NCBI GenBank assembly: GCA_002456975.1
Contig: NTKA01000020.1
Location: forward strand, 1-36,339
Origin: Halieaceae bacterium MED-G27
GTDB lineage: Bacteria; Pseudomonadota; Gammaproteobacteria; Pseudomonadales; Halieaceae
Length of the DNA stretch: 36,339 bases
Reading direction: 5' to 3'
The number at the start of each line of letters is the position of its first letter. Positions within the stretch are counted from its first letter, which is position 1. The translations under genes were made by a program, and so were the position numbers. The notes beneath the pieces were generated by a model that saw only the letters and a list, made by a program, of their open reading frames with translations, made no database searches and was not told the DNA's origin. Positions 17,601 through 26,209 of the stretch are shown piece after piece.

Positions 17601-18134
17601 CGCTCTATTCGTGAACTGCATCACAATAATAAGCAATGGGTCGCTGGTTTGATTGTTGATGTGAGACTTGTGAAGACCCAGCGTGGCACAATGGCATTGT
17701 TACAGTTAGATGACAGCACGGGTCAGATCGAGGTTACCGCCTACAGTGAGGTCTTCGATCAGTACCGGGATCTTTTGGTGAAAGATCAGATCGTATTGTG
17801 TGATGGTCGTCTGCAAATGGATGATTTTCGCGGTCAGCTATCGCTCCGGGCAAAATCATTCTCGACGCTTGAGGAGGCGCGGCAAACGCGTGTCCGAGAA
17901 CTGTTGTTGCGGGTCGATGCCGACTCTGTATCAAACGGTTTAGGCGTTGAAATTAAGCATGCCTTTGGTGCGCATAGAGGTGAGTGCCCCGTCGTGATGG
18001 AGTATCGCCAGCCTGCAGGGTCGGCGATAGTGAAGTTAGGCGAGCGTTGGCGGGTGGCGCCTACAGACTCGCTGTTAGACCGGTTAAAGGAGTTGATCGG
18101 ACATGAACAGGTTGAAGTGGTTTACGAGCGTTAG
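14694..18134 (+). CDS. dnaE: DNA polymerase III subunit alpha
   Basis: DnaE (1146 aa) is the replicative polymerase. The order is a PHP domain (about 1-270, opening FIHLRVHSEYSLTDG), a palm with the catalytic Asp pair in MPDFDVDFCMDRRDE, fingers (including AGKHAGGVVIAP), a beta-binding region and an OB fold (about 980-1070, from WVAGLIVDVRL). The internal clamp-binding motif, QADMF in E. coli, appears here as MGDLF (residues 909-913), with Met in place of the usual Gln. The ATG at 14694 is preferred to one at 14664 that overlaps rnhB. The last 32 bases overlap the next gene. In many relatives accA follows; it is absent here. Confidence 0.98.
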   Translation: MQAEFIHLRVHSEYSLTDGLVRVGPLMEKVAELDMPAVAISDRCNFFGLIKAYKAAARHGLKLIVAADFELLHDDERRTQLSLYALDDQGYRNLTILISKAYQEGQVLGRPLIRWEWLRAASHGLLALSGGRRGEVGQHLLAGRTVEAEAACREWMVLFPDRFYLELQRTGRTDEEDYLHAAVSLAEQLDCPVVATNEVCFITEDEFEAHEARVCIGEGRTLNDPRRPRNYSQQQFLRSPQEMAELFSDIPEALENTVHIAQRCSVAISLGEAFLPDFPTPEGVSIAEHLEHLSEEGLRQRLAVLKVEDERPYFDRLKFELNVINEMGFPGYFLVVMDFIRWGKANGIPVGPGRGSGAGSLVAYALEITDLDPLEYDLLFERFLNPQRVSMPDFDVDFCMDRRDEVIEYVSHTYGKAAVSQIITFGTMAAKAVVRDVARVQDKPYALADKMSKLIPFEVGMTLAKAIDQEEQLVTLLAEDVAAQEIWDMAVQLEGLTRNAGKHAGGVVIAPSRLTDFSPLFCDEEGGGLVTQFDKNDVEEAGLVKFDFLGLRTLTIIDWAVAMINARPDVTEAVDINHIPLDDPRVYQLLQSAETTAVFQLESRGMKELIKNLKPDTFEDIIALVALFRPGPLQSGMVENFIDRKHGREVVSYPDPQYQHEWLKPILEPTYGIILYQEQVMQIAQELAGYTLGGADLLRRAMGKKKPEEMAKQRSVFEDGAKEKGVNPDLAMRIFDLVEKFAGYGFNKSHSAAYALVSYQTAWLKTHFPAEFMAAVMSSEIDNTDKLLSLRDECRRMGLTVRAPNIAEGLHHFSVNCDGEIVYGLGGIKGLGEGPIDDLIVARVEEPISDLFDLCTRTDPKKVNRRALEAMIKSGGLDSLGAPRWVLLSALDDALRAAEQSADNKAAGMGDLFGDVVPAATGGDPYRDHRRARAWTLREVLAGEKESLGSFFSGHPMDEFRAEIRKFAPRSIRELHHNNKQWVAGLIVDVRLVKTQRGTMALLQLDDSTGQIEVTAYSEVFDQYRDLLVKDQIVLCDGRLQMDDFRGQLSLRAKSFSTLEEARQTRVRELLLRVDADSVSNGLGVEIKHAFGAHRGECPVVMEYRQPAGSAIVKLGERWRVAPTDSLLDRLKELIGHEQVEVVYER

Positions 18135-18585
18135 GGTGCTGTTCGTGGGTTCTTTGGCGATGTGTCTTCTGGGATGTCAGAGCGAACCACCTTGTAGTTT
18201 TGAAGGTGAGGGCCTACGCGCCCCTAGTGCGGGATGCTTGGTGGTTAATCAAGGACAGGTTCTGTTGGTGGAAATACCCGGTGGAACCTACGGTCCCCCA
18301 GGTGGATCGACTGGTACCGGTGAGTCTGCACAATGCGCGGCAGAGCGCGAGACCTATGAAGAAACCGGAGTAATTGCGAAAGCCGGCGAGTTGGCGATGG
18401 AATTCGATAATGGATTCCATCTGTTTTGGTGTGAGTCTATGAGTGGTCGCGAAATTACGATCGAGCGTCCCCTGGAGATCATGTCGGCTGACTGGTATAC
18501 GCCTGAGGGATTCATGCAGCTTCGCTGGCGCTACCCTCAGCAGGGGCTGGTCGTAAACGAGCTATTAAAGGCAAAAGAATCGTGA
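18103..18585 (+). CDS. Nudix hydrolase with a lipoprotein signal
   Basis: A 160-aa protein with an N-terminal export signal (about 1-24) ending in the lipobox LLGC, so C25 would be lipidated. The residue after it is Gln, which by the +2 rule favours the outer membrane. A complete Nudix box follows at residues 68-90: G-x5-E-x7-RE-x-x-EE-x-G-V, with Thr at the usual aliphatic position. Nudix enzymes cleave nucleoside diphosphates linked to another moiety; the substrate cannot be told here. GGAG (18089-18092) lies ten bases before the ATG, which is inside the 3' end of dnaE. The stop overlaps the next start (GTGA). A Nudix protein anchored outside the cytoplasm is unusual. The alternative is a non-cleaved membrane anchor. 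Confidence 0.8.
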   Translation: MNRLKWFTSVRVLFVGSLAMCLLGCQSEPPCSFEGEGLRAPSAGCLVVNQGQVLLVEIPGGTYGPPGGSTGTGESAQCAAERETYEETGVIAKAGELAMEFDNGFHLFWCESMSGREITIERPLEIMSADWYTPEGFMQLRWRYPQQGLVVNELLKAKES

Positions 18586-18827
18586 GTGGTAACGAGGCAA
18601 TTGAAGCAGCGGCTTTTCGACGGTTGGTCAAGCACCTTCAAGATAATACCGATGTGCAAAATATTGACCTGATGGAGCTAGCGGGGTTCTGCCGCAACTG
18701 CCTGTCGAAGTGGTATGCGGAAGAGGCGGGTGAGGCTGGGATAGATATCAGCAAGGACGAAGCTCGTCGTCTCGTGTACGGCATGGACTACGAGGACTGG
18801 AAGGCTAAATATCAAACCCCGCGTTAA
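18582..18827 (+). CDS. DUF1244 family protein
   Basis: An 81-aa protein that matches the small DUF1244 family, known mostly from proteobacteria. The conserved core NIDLMELAGFCRNCLSKWY (about 27-45) contains two Cys residues, and LVYGMDYEDWKAKYQ closes the protein. No enzymatic function is established. The start is GTG at 18582, which overlaps the Nudix stop codon (GTGA), so translation is probably coupled. It is the last gene of the long plus-strand run. No signal peptide is seen. Confidence 0.85.
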   Translation: MSGNEAIEAAAFRRLVKHLQDNTDVQNIDLMELAGFCRNCLSKWYAEEAGEAGIDISKDEARRLVYGMDYEDWKAKYQTPR

Positions 18828-19326
18828 TGCTCAGTTGCGTGTGATAGCCGCGCCGCTATTGCGAGATTCCTGTTTAAACGAATCCACCTATGTGACACTT
18901 TTATCAGGATAGATGAGATCAATTGCTCCAGCCTGTTTGTCTTGTCCGGGCTGGCGCCAGACTCAGCGACAGGCTCACATGTAAGTCAGATCCCGGTCTA
19001 GCCAGATCCTAGTCCTCCGCTAAACACAGGCCGAGCTACGCGCTAGCTCGTAGTCTGTCCGATAGTTTCTACCGACTAATGCCTTGTCCGGTGCGATCCG
19101 CAAGGGTATGGCGATGGTAGGGCGGGGCGCCGGGCTTTGTTGGTCCGTTGCACATCTTAGCTTGTCGTTACATGGCGCTTCGGTCCAGAGCCACCAGTCG
19201 CTCGACAAAAAAATGGGATTTCTGCCTGTTTTTTTACAATTTTCACCATTTCTTATTGTTAATGATAATGATTCCTATTACAGTTTCGCTCATCAGTTAG
19301 GTGAGTGATATCGGTAGAGAAAATTG
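18828..19326. other. intergenic region upstream of the TonB receptor
   Basis: About 500 bp with no convincing gene; a 74-codon frame inside it has no family character. It holds a perfect palindrome, CTGGCGCCAG (18951-18960), inside a longer inverted repeat, AGCCTGT (18930-18936) with ACAGGCT (18969-18975). It also has a pair of direct CAGATCC repeats near 18986-19005, an A7/T7 imperfect hairpin near 19206-19236, and a Fur box next to the receptor gene. I looked for a cobalamin riboswitch because of the receptor downstream and did not find a credible one. Confidence 0.6.
19258..19276 (+). promoter_or_regulatory. putative Fur box upstream of the TonB receptor
   Basis: The 19 bases beginning GTTAATGATAATGATT match the Fur consensus (GATAATGATAATCATTATC) at 14 of 19 positions. 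The site overlaps a possible -10 (GATAAT, 19264-19269) and lies about 50 bases before the receptor start. Binding of iron-loaded Fur here would repress the receptor when iron is plentiful. Confidence 0.65.
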
Positions 19327-21456
19327 GTGCGCAAAGCTTCGATTACAAAAGCACTTTTAACGCTGTCGGTGGCGGGGATCGCCTCGTCTGCTTTTGCGGA
19401 CTCGATGCTTGAAGAAATTACCATTATTGGTGATGCCCTAGCTCAGCAACAGTTGGCAGGATCGGGCGCTGTGATCGAATCAGAACAGCTGAGACTCGAA
19501 GTCGCTACTGACATTAACCAAGTCCTGAAGACAGTACCGGGCGTTTACATCCGGGAAGAAGAAGGCTTTGGCTTGCGACCTAATATCGGGATCAGAGGCG
19601 CTACCGCGGAGCGTTCAGCGCGCATCCTCTTACTTGAGGACGGTATACCCGTTGCGCCGGCACCCTACGCGGCACCGGCTGCGTATTACTTCCCGACGCT
19701 TGCCCGCATGAGTTCGGTCGAGGTATTGAAGGGCGTGAGCATGCTGGCGCATGGCCCTCAGAGCACAGGTGGCGCTCTCAACTTGATTTCTACGCCGCTC
19801 CCCACGGAGACTGGCGGCAACCTTAGAGCGTCGCTCGGTTCGTTCGGTAGCGCCGATACGACCGTTAGCTACGGTATGGTAGGTACGGACTTATCTGCAC
19901 TGGTGGAAGCCACTCAGCGTCACAGTGACGGTTTTAAATCATTAGACGGTGCAGGATCTGACACGGGTTTCGATATCGCAGATTATCTAGTTAAGCTCGG
20001 GTGGATGGGCGATAACCAACAGTTATTGTTCAAAGCGCAGTATTCCACTGAGACCTCCAATGAGACCTATACCGGATTGAGCGATCGCGATTTTGCGGCC
20101 AACGCTGATCGGCGCTACCGAATGACCGCGCGTGATCAAATGGACAATCACCACGCATCGTTGTCACTGCGCCATCGTTGGCAGATTAGTGACAATGTCG
20201 AGTTGAGCAGCGAATGGTACCGCAATGATTTCGCCCGTGACTGGTACAAGCTGGGTAACGGCGCGACCTGGATTGATCAGGCTAACGCAGGTGATGACCT
20301 CGCCGCGTCAATACTACGGGGTGATGCCGACGTCGCAGGTTTGCACTATAAGCACAACAATCGAGAGTACCTTGCCGAGGGTGTGAGACTCGCCGTGTCA
20401 TGGTTTACCGATCAGCACACCCTCGAACTGAGCTCTCGGTGGCATGACGATCGTGTCGATCGATGGCAGCCGTCTGACATTTACGATCAGGTTAACGGCG
20501 AGTTGATATTCCGAGAGAGCGCATCGCCCAGCGGCTCCAATAATCGACTGGAAGGCGCAACAGCGCAGGCATTAGCGCTGACTGACGCTTGGCAAGTGAA
20601 TGATCGATTACGACTGGATCTGGCATTGAGACGTGAGACGGTAAAGTCTTTCAGCGATCGATTTTCAGATGTGGGTCGAGACGAGCTAAGTGACGAACGC
20701 AGGAACCGAACACAAGTCACCTTGCCCGGTATCGGTGCGTTTTACGAGCTTACGCCATCAGTCGCCTTGCTGGCGGGGATTCACAAAGGATTCTCACCGC
20801 TCGGTGCAAGCGCCAAGTCTGATGAGAAACCCGAGCTCAGCATGAACTGGGAGATGGGGCTTCGATATTCAGGCGTTGTCGACGCTGACGTCATTGTATT
20901 TCGCAGCGATTTCGATAATAAAGCCGAAATCTGCTCGGTGGCATCGCCTTGTTCTAATGGCGCTGAGCAGGGCGCCTTTGTGACTGGTGAGGCGGTGATA
21001 CAGGGCGTTGAATTGAGTCTGTCGAGTGAACACGACTTCGGCTTTGCTAGCATGCCGCTGGCGATGACCTTTACCCAAACTAATGCTGAGATCACCAGTG
21101 CAAGAGGGCTGAGCGGAGTACAAAACGGCGATCACCTGGCTGCAGTACCGAGAACCATAGCTGCGATCAGAACGGGTCTTGTGTTTGCCACAGGTACCGA
21201 ATTTTTGGTAATCGCTAAATTCACCGATGCTCTATGCGTCAAGGCAGGTTGTAACCGCGATAATGATGCCTTGTCGCAAACTGATAGCTACTGGTCTGTC
21301 GATCTTGCCTTGCATCGTGAGCTTAGCGACTCGCTGTCAGGCTTTGTGAAATTGGAAAATGCGACGGATAAGCGAGCCATTGTCTCGCGGCAACCCGATG
21401 GAGCAAGGCCGAATAAGCCGCAAAGTGTTATTGCTGGCTTTGAGTGGCGCTTCTAA
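19327..21456 (+). CDS. TonB-dependent outer membrane receptor, FecA-like
   Basis: A siderophore or iron-chelate receptor (about 709 aa). It has a signal peptide (about 1-25, ending SAFAD), a TonB-box-like EEITIIGD, a plug domain (about 40-150, with NIGIRGATAERSARILLLEDGIPV and a GPQSTGGALNL stretch), then a 22-strand barrel ending in Phe. The plug resembles ferric citrate receptor FecA, but there is no N-terminal signalling domain and no fecIR pair beside it. Two close Cys pairs (CSVASPC and CVKAGC) may staple extracellular loops. The start is probably GTG at 19327; a TTG three bases earlier has worse spacing to GAGA. A Fur box upstream supports iron regulation. The ligand is unknown. Confidence 0.88.
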   Translation: MRKASITKALLTLSVAGIASSAFADSMLEEITIIGDALAQQQLAGSGAVIESEQLRLEVATDINQVLKTVPGVYIREEEGFGLRPNIGIRGATAERSARILLLEDGIPVAPAPYAAPAAYYFPTLARMSSVEVLKGVSMLAHGPQSTGGALNLISTPLPTETGGNLRASLGSFGSADTTVSYGMVGTDLSALVEATQRHSDGFKSLDGAGSDTGFDIADYLVKLGWMGDNQQLLFKAQYSTETSNETYTGLSDRDFAANADRRYRMTARDQMDNHHASLSLRHRWQISDNVELSSEWYRNDFARDWYKLGNGATWIDQANAGDDLAASILRGDADVAGLHYKHNNREYLAEGVRLAVSWFTDQHTLELSSRWHDDRVDRWQPSDIYDQVNGELIFRESASPSGSNNRLEGATAQALALTDAWQVNDRLRLDLALRRETVKSFSDRFSDVGRDELSDERRNRTQVTLPGIGAFYELTPSVALLAGIHKGFSPLGASAKSDEKPELSMNWEMGLRYSGVVDADVIVFRSDFDNKAEICSVASPCSNGAEQGAFVTGEAVIQGVELSLSSEHDFGFASMPLAMTFTQTNAEITSARGLSGVQNGDHLAAVPRTIAAIRTGLVFATGTEFLVIAKFTDALCVKAGCNRDNDALSQTDSYWSVDLALHRELSDSLSGFVKLENATDKRAIVSRQPDGARPNKPQSVIAGFEWRF

Positions 21457-21458
21457 AG

Positions 21459-21971
21459 CTACTCAAACCCCCTCGGTTTATAAGTGATATCGACCACGGT
21501 CCAATGCTGTACACCGTCGGGCGTTGCTAGGTCAAAGGACTGGTCGAGCGATTTGCCCAGCAAAGCCCGCCCCATTGGCGAGTCGATACTGAGACGCTGC
21601 TGACTGAGGTCAAACTCGTCGGGGCCCACGAGGCGAAAGTGCCTCTCTTCGCCATCATCATCCTCAAGACGCACACAGGCTCCAAAGTAGACCTTGTCGC
21701 TTTGACTGGGAACAGAGTCGACTACCTGTAATTCATCGAGCCTTAGTCTCAGGAATCGCACTCGGCTGTCGATCTCGCGCAACCGGCGTTTTCCGTAGAT
21801 GTAATCACCATTCTCTGATCGATCGCCATTCAGTGCTGCTGCGTGGACGGCTGCGGTCACCATCGGTCGTTCGACTTTCCACAGTTGATGTAATTCGTCT
21901 TCCAGCGCTTTTGCGCCCTCCGGCGTAATGTAAGGGGAGCCCTTTTTTCTTGGTGGACGATATCGACCCAT
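21459..21971 (-). CDS. greB: transcription elongation factor GreB
   Basis: GreB (170 aa) enters the RNA polymerase secondary channel and triggers transcript cleavage in backtracked complexes. The coiled-coil tip with its acidic residues is intact in GDRSENGDYIYGKRRLREIDSRVRF, and the C-terminal FKBP-like domain contains ISIDSPMGRALLGK in nearly standard form. The N-terminus MGRYRPPRKKGSPYITPEG is common outside the enterics. The frame is open much further upstream, but that part runs through the divergent peptidase gene and is not GreB. It converges on the TonB receptor with only two bases between stop codons. Confidence 0.95.
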   Translation of the reverse strand: MGRYRPPRKKGSPYITPEGAKALEDELHQLWKVERPMVTAAVHAAALNGDRSENGDYIYGKRRLREIDSRVRFLRLRLDELQVVDSVPSQSDKVYFGACVRLEDDDGEERHFRLVGPDEFDLSQQRLSIDSPMGRALLGKSLDQSFDLATPDGVQHWTVVDITYKPRGFE

Positions 21972-22056
21972 CGTTTCGCTACTTTTCTGCTTGAGTGATC
22001 TAGACGATCGTGTGTGAGTAAGTACCATGATCCGGTCTGATGGTAGGGAAGGCAAT

Positions 22057-22887
22057 ATGAACCGATGGATTCTGACAACCGCGTTGATCGCGCTCGCTTT
22101 GAGTATCCAACTGCAAGCGATCGCCAAGGAGGCATGTCCCGAGTTAACCGGTGATTTTAAGCAGGGTGGTTTGCTATGGGGAGAGGTCAGCCCAGAGGCG
22201 AGTATTGTATTTAATGACAGAGCCGTACCTGTGTTACCTGACGGCTCATTTGTCATTGGCCTCGGGCGCGATGCCGATACCGGACAAACTCTTTCAGTCG
22301 ATAACCTAAGCTGTCCCATCGCCATCAGCTCACGCGAGTATCGAATATCGAGAGTCGAGGGTGTGTCGCAGCGAACAGTCACGCCGCCACCCGAGCAGCT
22401 TGAGCGAATTCGCCGCGAGCGCGCCTTGGTGCGAGCCGCAAAAGCTAAACGAATCGAGCAAGTTGAGTTTCTGCATGCCGTTAGAGACGGCTTAACATGG
22501 CCTGCGATGGGACGAATCAGCGGCGTTTATGGCAGCCAGCGGTTTTATAACGGCACGCCGGGCAACCCTCATTATGGGGTTGATATCGCCAGGCCCACCG
22601 GACATCCAGTGCTCTCACCCGGACCTGGAGTCGTTACTCTGGCTGAGCCCGAGCTATTTTATTCGGGGGGGACAGTGATTCTCGATCACGGTTATGGCCT
22701 CAGTTCTTCGTTTCTACACATGAGTCGCATTGATGTGAAGGTGGGCGATGTAATCACCACAGGCGATCAGCTTGGCGCTATCGGCGCAACGGGTCGCGCG
22801 ACAGGTCCGCACCTCGATTGGCGGATGAGTTGGTTCGATCAACGCGTTGATCCACAACTACTCGTCCCCCCGATGCCTAAGCCCTGA
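22057..22887 (+). CDS. secreted M23 family metallopeptidase (LytM domain)
   Basis: A 276-aa exported protein with a signal peptide (about 1-24), an N-terminal domain of unknown role, a charged helical stretch (about 110-140) and a C-terminal M23/LytM domain (about 150-270). The zinc motif HxxxD is H172/D176 in NPHYGVD. The second motif, normally HxH, reads HLD (252-254), with Asp replacing the usual zinc-ligand His. M23 enzymes cut peptidoglycan cross-links or, when degenerate, activate amidases. The ATG at 22057 is chosen because GGGAAGG precedes it and it starts the signal peptide; an in-frame ATG at 22027 is less likely. It is divergent from greB across 85 bases. Confidence 0.88.
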   Translation: MNRWILTTALIALALSIQLQAIAKEACPELTGDFKQGGLLWGEVSPEASIVFNDRAVPVLPDGSFVIGLGRDADTGQTLSVDNLSCPIAISSREYRISRVEGVSQRTVTPPPEQLERIRRERALVRAAKAKRIEQVEFLHAVRDGLTWPAMGRISGVYGSQRFYNGTPGNPHYGVDIARPTGHPVLSPGPGVVTLAEPELFYSGGTVILDHGYGLSSSFLHMSRIDVKVGDVITTGDQLGAIGATGRATGPHLDWRMSWFDQRVDPQLLVPPMPKP

Positions 22888-22924
22888 TTAGCGCGTATAC
22901 TCCGGCCCCTGTAAGGAGATTGCT

Positions 22925-23110
22925 GTGTTAGATAAAAAGCTATTGCAAATACTGGTCTGTCCAGTCACGAAAGCACCGCTGGAATACGATGAGGCGGCGC
23001 AGGAGCTCGTTTGTAAAGCAAGCGGACTGGCGTACCCGGTCCGCGACGGTATTCCCGTCATGCTCGAAGACGAAGCGAGACAGCTGACAGCCGACGAGAA
23101 GTTGGGTTAA
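22925..23110 (+). CDS. Trm112/YcaR family small protein
   Basis: A 61-aa protein that matches the YcaR/Trm112 zinc-ribbon-like family ([20 protein letters not shown] at the start, [18 protein letters not shown] near the end). In E. coli the homologue lies next to kdsB. Only one Cys of the usual CPxC knuckle is left (CPVT) plus C35, so zinc binding may be lost, as is common in bacterial members. The start is GTG at 22925 with AAGGAG just upstream. The molecular role is not established. Confidence 0.85.
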   Translation: MLDKKLLQILVCPVTKAPLEYDEAAQELVCKASGLAYPVRDGIPVMLEDEARQLTADEKLG

Positions 23111-23115
23111 GCGCG

Positions 23116-23472
23116 ATGGAAGATACCATTTTTGGGAAAATCACCCGCGGTGAGATCCCAACAGAATTCCTTTACGAGGACGAGCACTGTGTCGTCATCA
23201 AGGATATTTATCCGCAAGCACCTACGCACGTGCTGATCATCCCGCGTAAGCCAATTCCGATGTTAAGCGAGGCCGACGCTGACGATCAGGCCTTGCTAGG
23301 GCACTTGCTTTTGGTTGCCGGCAAAGTTGCAGATCAACTCGGTGTCGGTGATGCATTTCGCTTAGTCATCAATAATGGCGAGGGCGGTGGTCAGACAGTC
23401 TTCCATCTGCATTTACATATACTCGCAGGTCGCGAGATGAAAGAGGGCGAACTCGCTTCTAGGCTCGCCTAA
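23116..23472 (+). CDS. HIT family (HINT-like) nucleotide-binding protein
   Basis: A 118-aa histidine-triad protein of the HinT branch, which hydrolyses adenosine 5'-phosphoramidates and acyl-AMP. The motif is FHLHLHILAG near the C-terminus, preceded by the typical INNGEGGGQTV. The N-terminal TIFGKITRGEIPTEFLYED is standard. It lies five bases after the Trm112-like gene and shortly before alaS. The length equals E. coli HinT (119 aa). Confidence 0.93.
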   Translation: MEDTIFGKITRGEIPTEFLYEDEHCVVIKDIYPQAPTHVLIIPRKPIPMLSEADADDQALLGHLLLVAGKVADQLGVGDAFRLVINNGEGGGQTVFHLHLHILAGREMKEGELASRLA

Positions 23473-23502
23473 TTGTTACCCACACGGTTTTAGAGATAAG
23501 TC

Positions 23503-26100
23503 ATGAAAACTGCTGATATACGAGAAGCATTTCTCGCCTATTTTGAGTCCGCTCAACACGAGCGAGTACCATCGAGTTCTTTGGTGCCCCATGACGACCC
23601 CACCCTGTTATTCACTAACGCGGGTATGAATCAGTTCAAAGACACCTTTTTAGGTGTGGAAAAACGCGATTACAACCGGGCTGTCTCTAGTCAGCGCTGT
23701 GTGCGTGCTGGCGGTAAACATAACGACCTAGAGAACGTCGGCTATACCGCTCGGCATCACACCTTTTTCGAGATGCTGGGCAACTTTAGTTTTGGTGATT
23801 ACTTTAAGCGCGAGGCGATTAATTTCTGCTGGACGTTTCTGACCGAGCACCTGCAGCTTCCCAAGGACAGACTTTGGATTACCGTTCATCACAGCGACGA
23901 TGAAGCAGCCGCCATCTGGATTGATGAAATCGGTATTGACCCCAATCGTCTATCGCGTCTCGATGAAGATAATTTCTGGCAAATGGGCGATACAGGTCCC
24001 TGCGGGCCGTGCTCCGAAGTGTTTTATGATCACGGTCCTGACGTGCCAGGTGGACCACCCGGTTCTCCAGATGATGACTTAGATCGCTATATCGAGATCT
24101 GGAATCTCGTATTTATGCAATACAACCGGGATGCGAACGGTGAACTACATCCGCTGCCCGCGCCCTCGGTAGACACCGGCATGGGCCTTGAGCGAATTGC
24201 AGCGGTGATGCAGGGCGTTCACAACAACTACGACATCGATTTATTTGCCAACCTGGTGGCCGCGGCGGCCGACGTATTGGGAGTCGAGGATAGACAACAT
24301 ACCTCACTTCGGGTGATTGCCGATCATTTGCGATCTTGTGCCTTCTTGATCTGTGATGGCGTAATGCCCGGAAACGAAGGCAGGGGTTATGTGCTTCGCA
24401 GAATCATGCGACGAGCGATACGCCATGGCAATAAGCTCGGCGCCGATGCGCCTTTCTTCCACAAGTTGGTGGCAACACTTTCCGCCGAGATGGGGGCAGC
24501 CTATCCTGAGTTAAATGAGAAACGGTCGATCATCGAGAACGCATTGCTGGCGGAAGAGGAGCAGTTCGCTCGCACCCTCGACAAAGGGATGGCTATTCTC
24601 GACGAGGCATTGTCCGGTCTCAAAGGCAAGACAATCCCGGGCGAGGTGGTGTTCCGCCTCTACGACACCTATGGCTTCCCAGTAGATCTTACCAATGACA
24701 TTGCACGCGAGCGCGGTCTCGACCTAGATGTCGAGGGCTATGAAGCAGCGATGCAGGCGCAGCGAAAGCGGTCGCAAGAGAGCGGCGCCTTCAAGGTTGA
24801 TTACAACGCGGTCCTTAATTTGGAAGGTGAGACAGATTTTATTGGCTATGTCGCCAACGATACCGATGCCCGGGTGATGGCTATCTATGTTGATGGCGAG
24901 TCTTTGCAGGAGCTCAACGCAGGGCAGGAGGGTATTGCGATTCTGGACTCGACACCGTTCTACGGCGAGAGCGGTGGCCAGGTTGGTGATGCTGGTTTGT
25001 TGACGGCGGAAGGCCTTCGAGTGGAGGTGAGAGATACCACTAAATCTCAGGGACATCATTTGCACCACATTCAGGTCACTGAGGGCACTTTGGGGGTTGG
25101 TAACACTGTGTATGCTGCCATCGACAACGATCTGCGGGTTAAAATTCGCGCGAATCACTCAGCGACTCACCTGATGCACTCCGCGTTGCGGCAGGTGCTC
25201 GGAGCTCATGTTGAGCAAAAGGGCTCGCTGGTAGATTCTGACAAACTCCGTTTTGATTTTTCCCACACGCAGGGGGTCTCTGCCAATGAGCTTGAGCAGA
25301 TCTCCAGGATTGTTAATGAACAGGTGCGTGCTAATCGTTTGACCGACACCAGTGAGATGTCGATGGATGATGCAATCGCCGCCGGTGCAACGGCGTTATT
25401 TGGCGAGAAATACGGCGATGTAGTTCGCGTTTTAACTATGGGCACCGAGGGCTTCTCGGTGGAACTATGTGGCGGCACCCATGTTGAGCGGTCCGGTGAG
25501 ATTGGCCTTTTCCGCATTACCAGCGAGGCAGGCGTTGCGGCGGGCGTACGCCGGATCGAGGCGGTAACGGGTGAGCGAGCATTGATGGATATAGAGCGCT
25601 CTGATTCAGCGCTTAGTGGGATTTGTGAGGCAGTGAAAGGCACGCCCGATAACGTTGCCGACAAGGTATACGGGCTGCGAAAAGAATTGCGAGAGCTTGA
25701 GAAGACGGTCACGCAACTCAAGCAAAAACTCGCGACGGCGTCGGGCGGTGATCTTACCGCCGATGCGGTCGATATTGACGGAATTAAGGTATTGGCGTCG
25801 ACACTCGAGGGTGCGGATACCGGAACTCTCAGACAGACGCTTGATCACTGCAAAAACAAACTTCAGAGCGCTGTGGTGCTATTGGCGGCAGTTGATGGCG
25901 ATAAGATCACGTTGGTGGCTGGGGTTACTGCCGACCTCACTGATCGAATCAAGGCAGGTGACTTGATGCGTGAATTTGCTGGCCGCTTGGGAGGCAAAGG
26001 TGGCGGTCGCCCCGATATGGCGCAGGGCGGTGGATCTGACGTGTCGGCATTGCCCGCCGTTATGGCTCAGCTGGCCGATTGGGTGCGCGAGCAACACTAA
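23503..26100 (+). CDS. alaS: alanyl-tRNA synthetase
   Basis: AlaRS (865 aa; E. coli 876) charges tRNA-Ala and edits mischarged Ser and Gly. The class II catalytic domain opens [16 protein letters not shown] and includes [15 protein letters not shown] and [19 protein letters not shown]. The editing domain has [13 protein letters not shown] and the zinc-binding CGGTH. The C-terminal C-Ala domain ends with [15 protein letters not shown]. All motifs are intact. A small hairpin followed by a T-run comes after the stop. Confidence 0.98.
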   Translation: MKTADIREAFLAYFESAQHERVPSSSLVPHDDPTLLFTNAGMNQFKDTFLGVEKRDYNRAVSSQRCVRAGGKHNDLENVGYTARHHTFFEMLGNFSFGDYFKREAINFCWTFLTEHLQLPKDRLWITVHHSDDEAAAIWIDEIGIDPNRLSRLDEDNFWQMGDTGPCGPCSEVFYDHGPDVPGGPPGSPDDDLDRYIEIWNLVFMQYNRDANGELHPLPAPSVDTGMGLERIAAVMQGVHNNYDIDLFANLVAAAADVLGVEDRQHTSLRVIADHLRSCAFLICDGVMPGNEGRGYVLRRIMRRAIRHGNKLGADAPFFHKLVATLSAEMGAAYPELNEKRSIIENALLAEEEQFARTLDKGMAILDEALSGLKGKTIPGEVVFRLYDTYGFPVDLTNDIARERGLDLDVEGYEAAMQAQRKRSQESGAFKVDYNAVLNLEGETDFIGYVANDTDARVMAIYVDGESLQELNAGQEGIAILDSTPFYGESGGQVGDAGLLTAEGLRVEVRDTTKSQGHHLHHIQVTEGTLGVGNTVYAAIDNDLRVKIRANHSATHLMHSALRQVLGAHVEQKGSLVDSDKLRFDFSHTQGVSANELEQISRIVNEQVRANRLTDTSEMSMDDAIAAGATALFGEKYGDVVRVLTMGTEGFSVELCGGTHVERSGEIGLFRITSEAGVAAGVRRIEAVTGERALMDIERSDSALSGICEAVKGTPDNVADKVYGLRKELRELEKTVTQLKQKLATASGGDLTADAVDIDGIKVLASTLEGADTGTLRQTLDHCKNKLQSAVVLLAAVDGDKITLVAGVTADLTDRIKAGDLMREFAGRLGGKGGGRPDMAQGGGSDVSALPAVMAQLADWVREQH

Positions 26101-26166
26101 TGGTTGCCTCTGTGTATTGCGGGCCCCGAGAGGTGCGACCTTTCTCCCTTTAAGTCCTAAGTCAAA

Positions 26167-26190
26167 GCGTGTTTAATACGCGCCTTTTTT
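26167..26190 (+). terminator. possible intrinsic terminator after alaS
   Basis: GCGTG (26167-26171) can pair with TACGC (26177-26181) around a TTTAA loop, then three bases and a run of six T residues (26185-26190). The stem is short (five pairs, one G-T), so termination may be partial and lysC may still be read from upstream. Confidence 0.4.
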
Positions 26191-26209
26191 ACAACACTAG
26201 CAAAACAGC

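Noticed and set aside
18830-19020. Possible cobalamin riboswitch upstream of the TonB receptor (a stretch near 18980-19000 loosely resembles a B12 box).
   Set aside because: Other conserved elements are missing or out of order, and the Fur box gives a better explanation for regulation.
19084-19308. 74-codon open frame before the receptor.
   Set aside because: No family resemblance, no good ribosome-binding site, and it runs through the palindromic and Fur-box region.
21972-22382. Long N-terminal extension of greB on the minus strand.
   Set aside because: It is antisense to the M23 peptidase signal peptide and has no GreB character.
26101-26209. Lysine riboswitch before lysC.
   Set aside because: The gap is only about 110 bases, too short for the usual element, and no conserved motif is seen.
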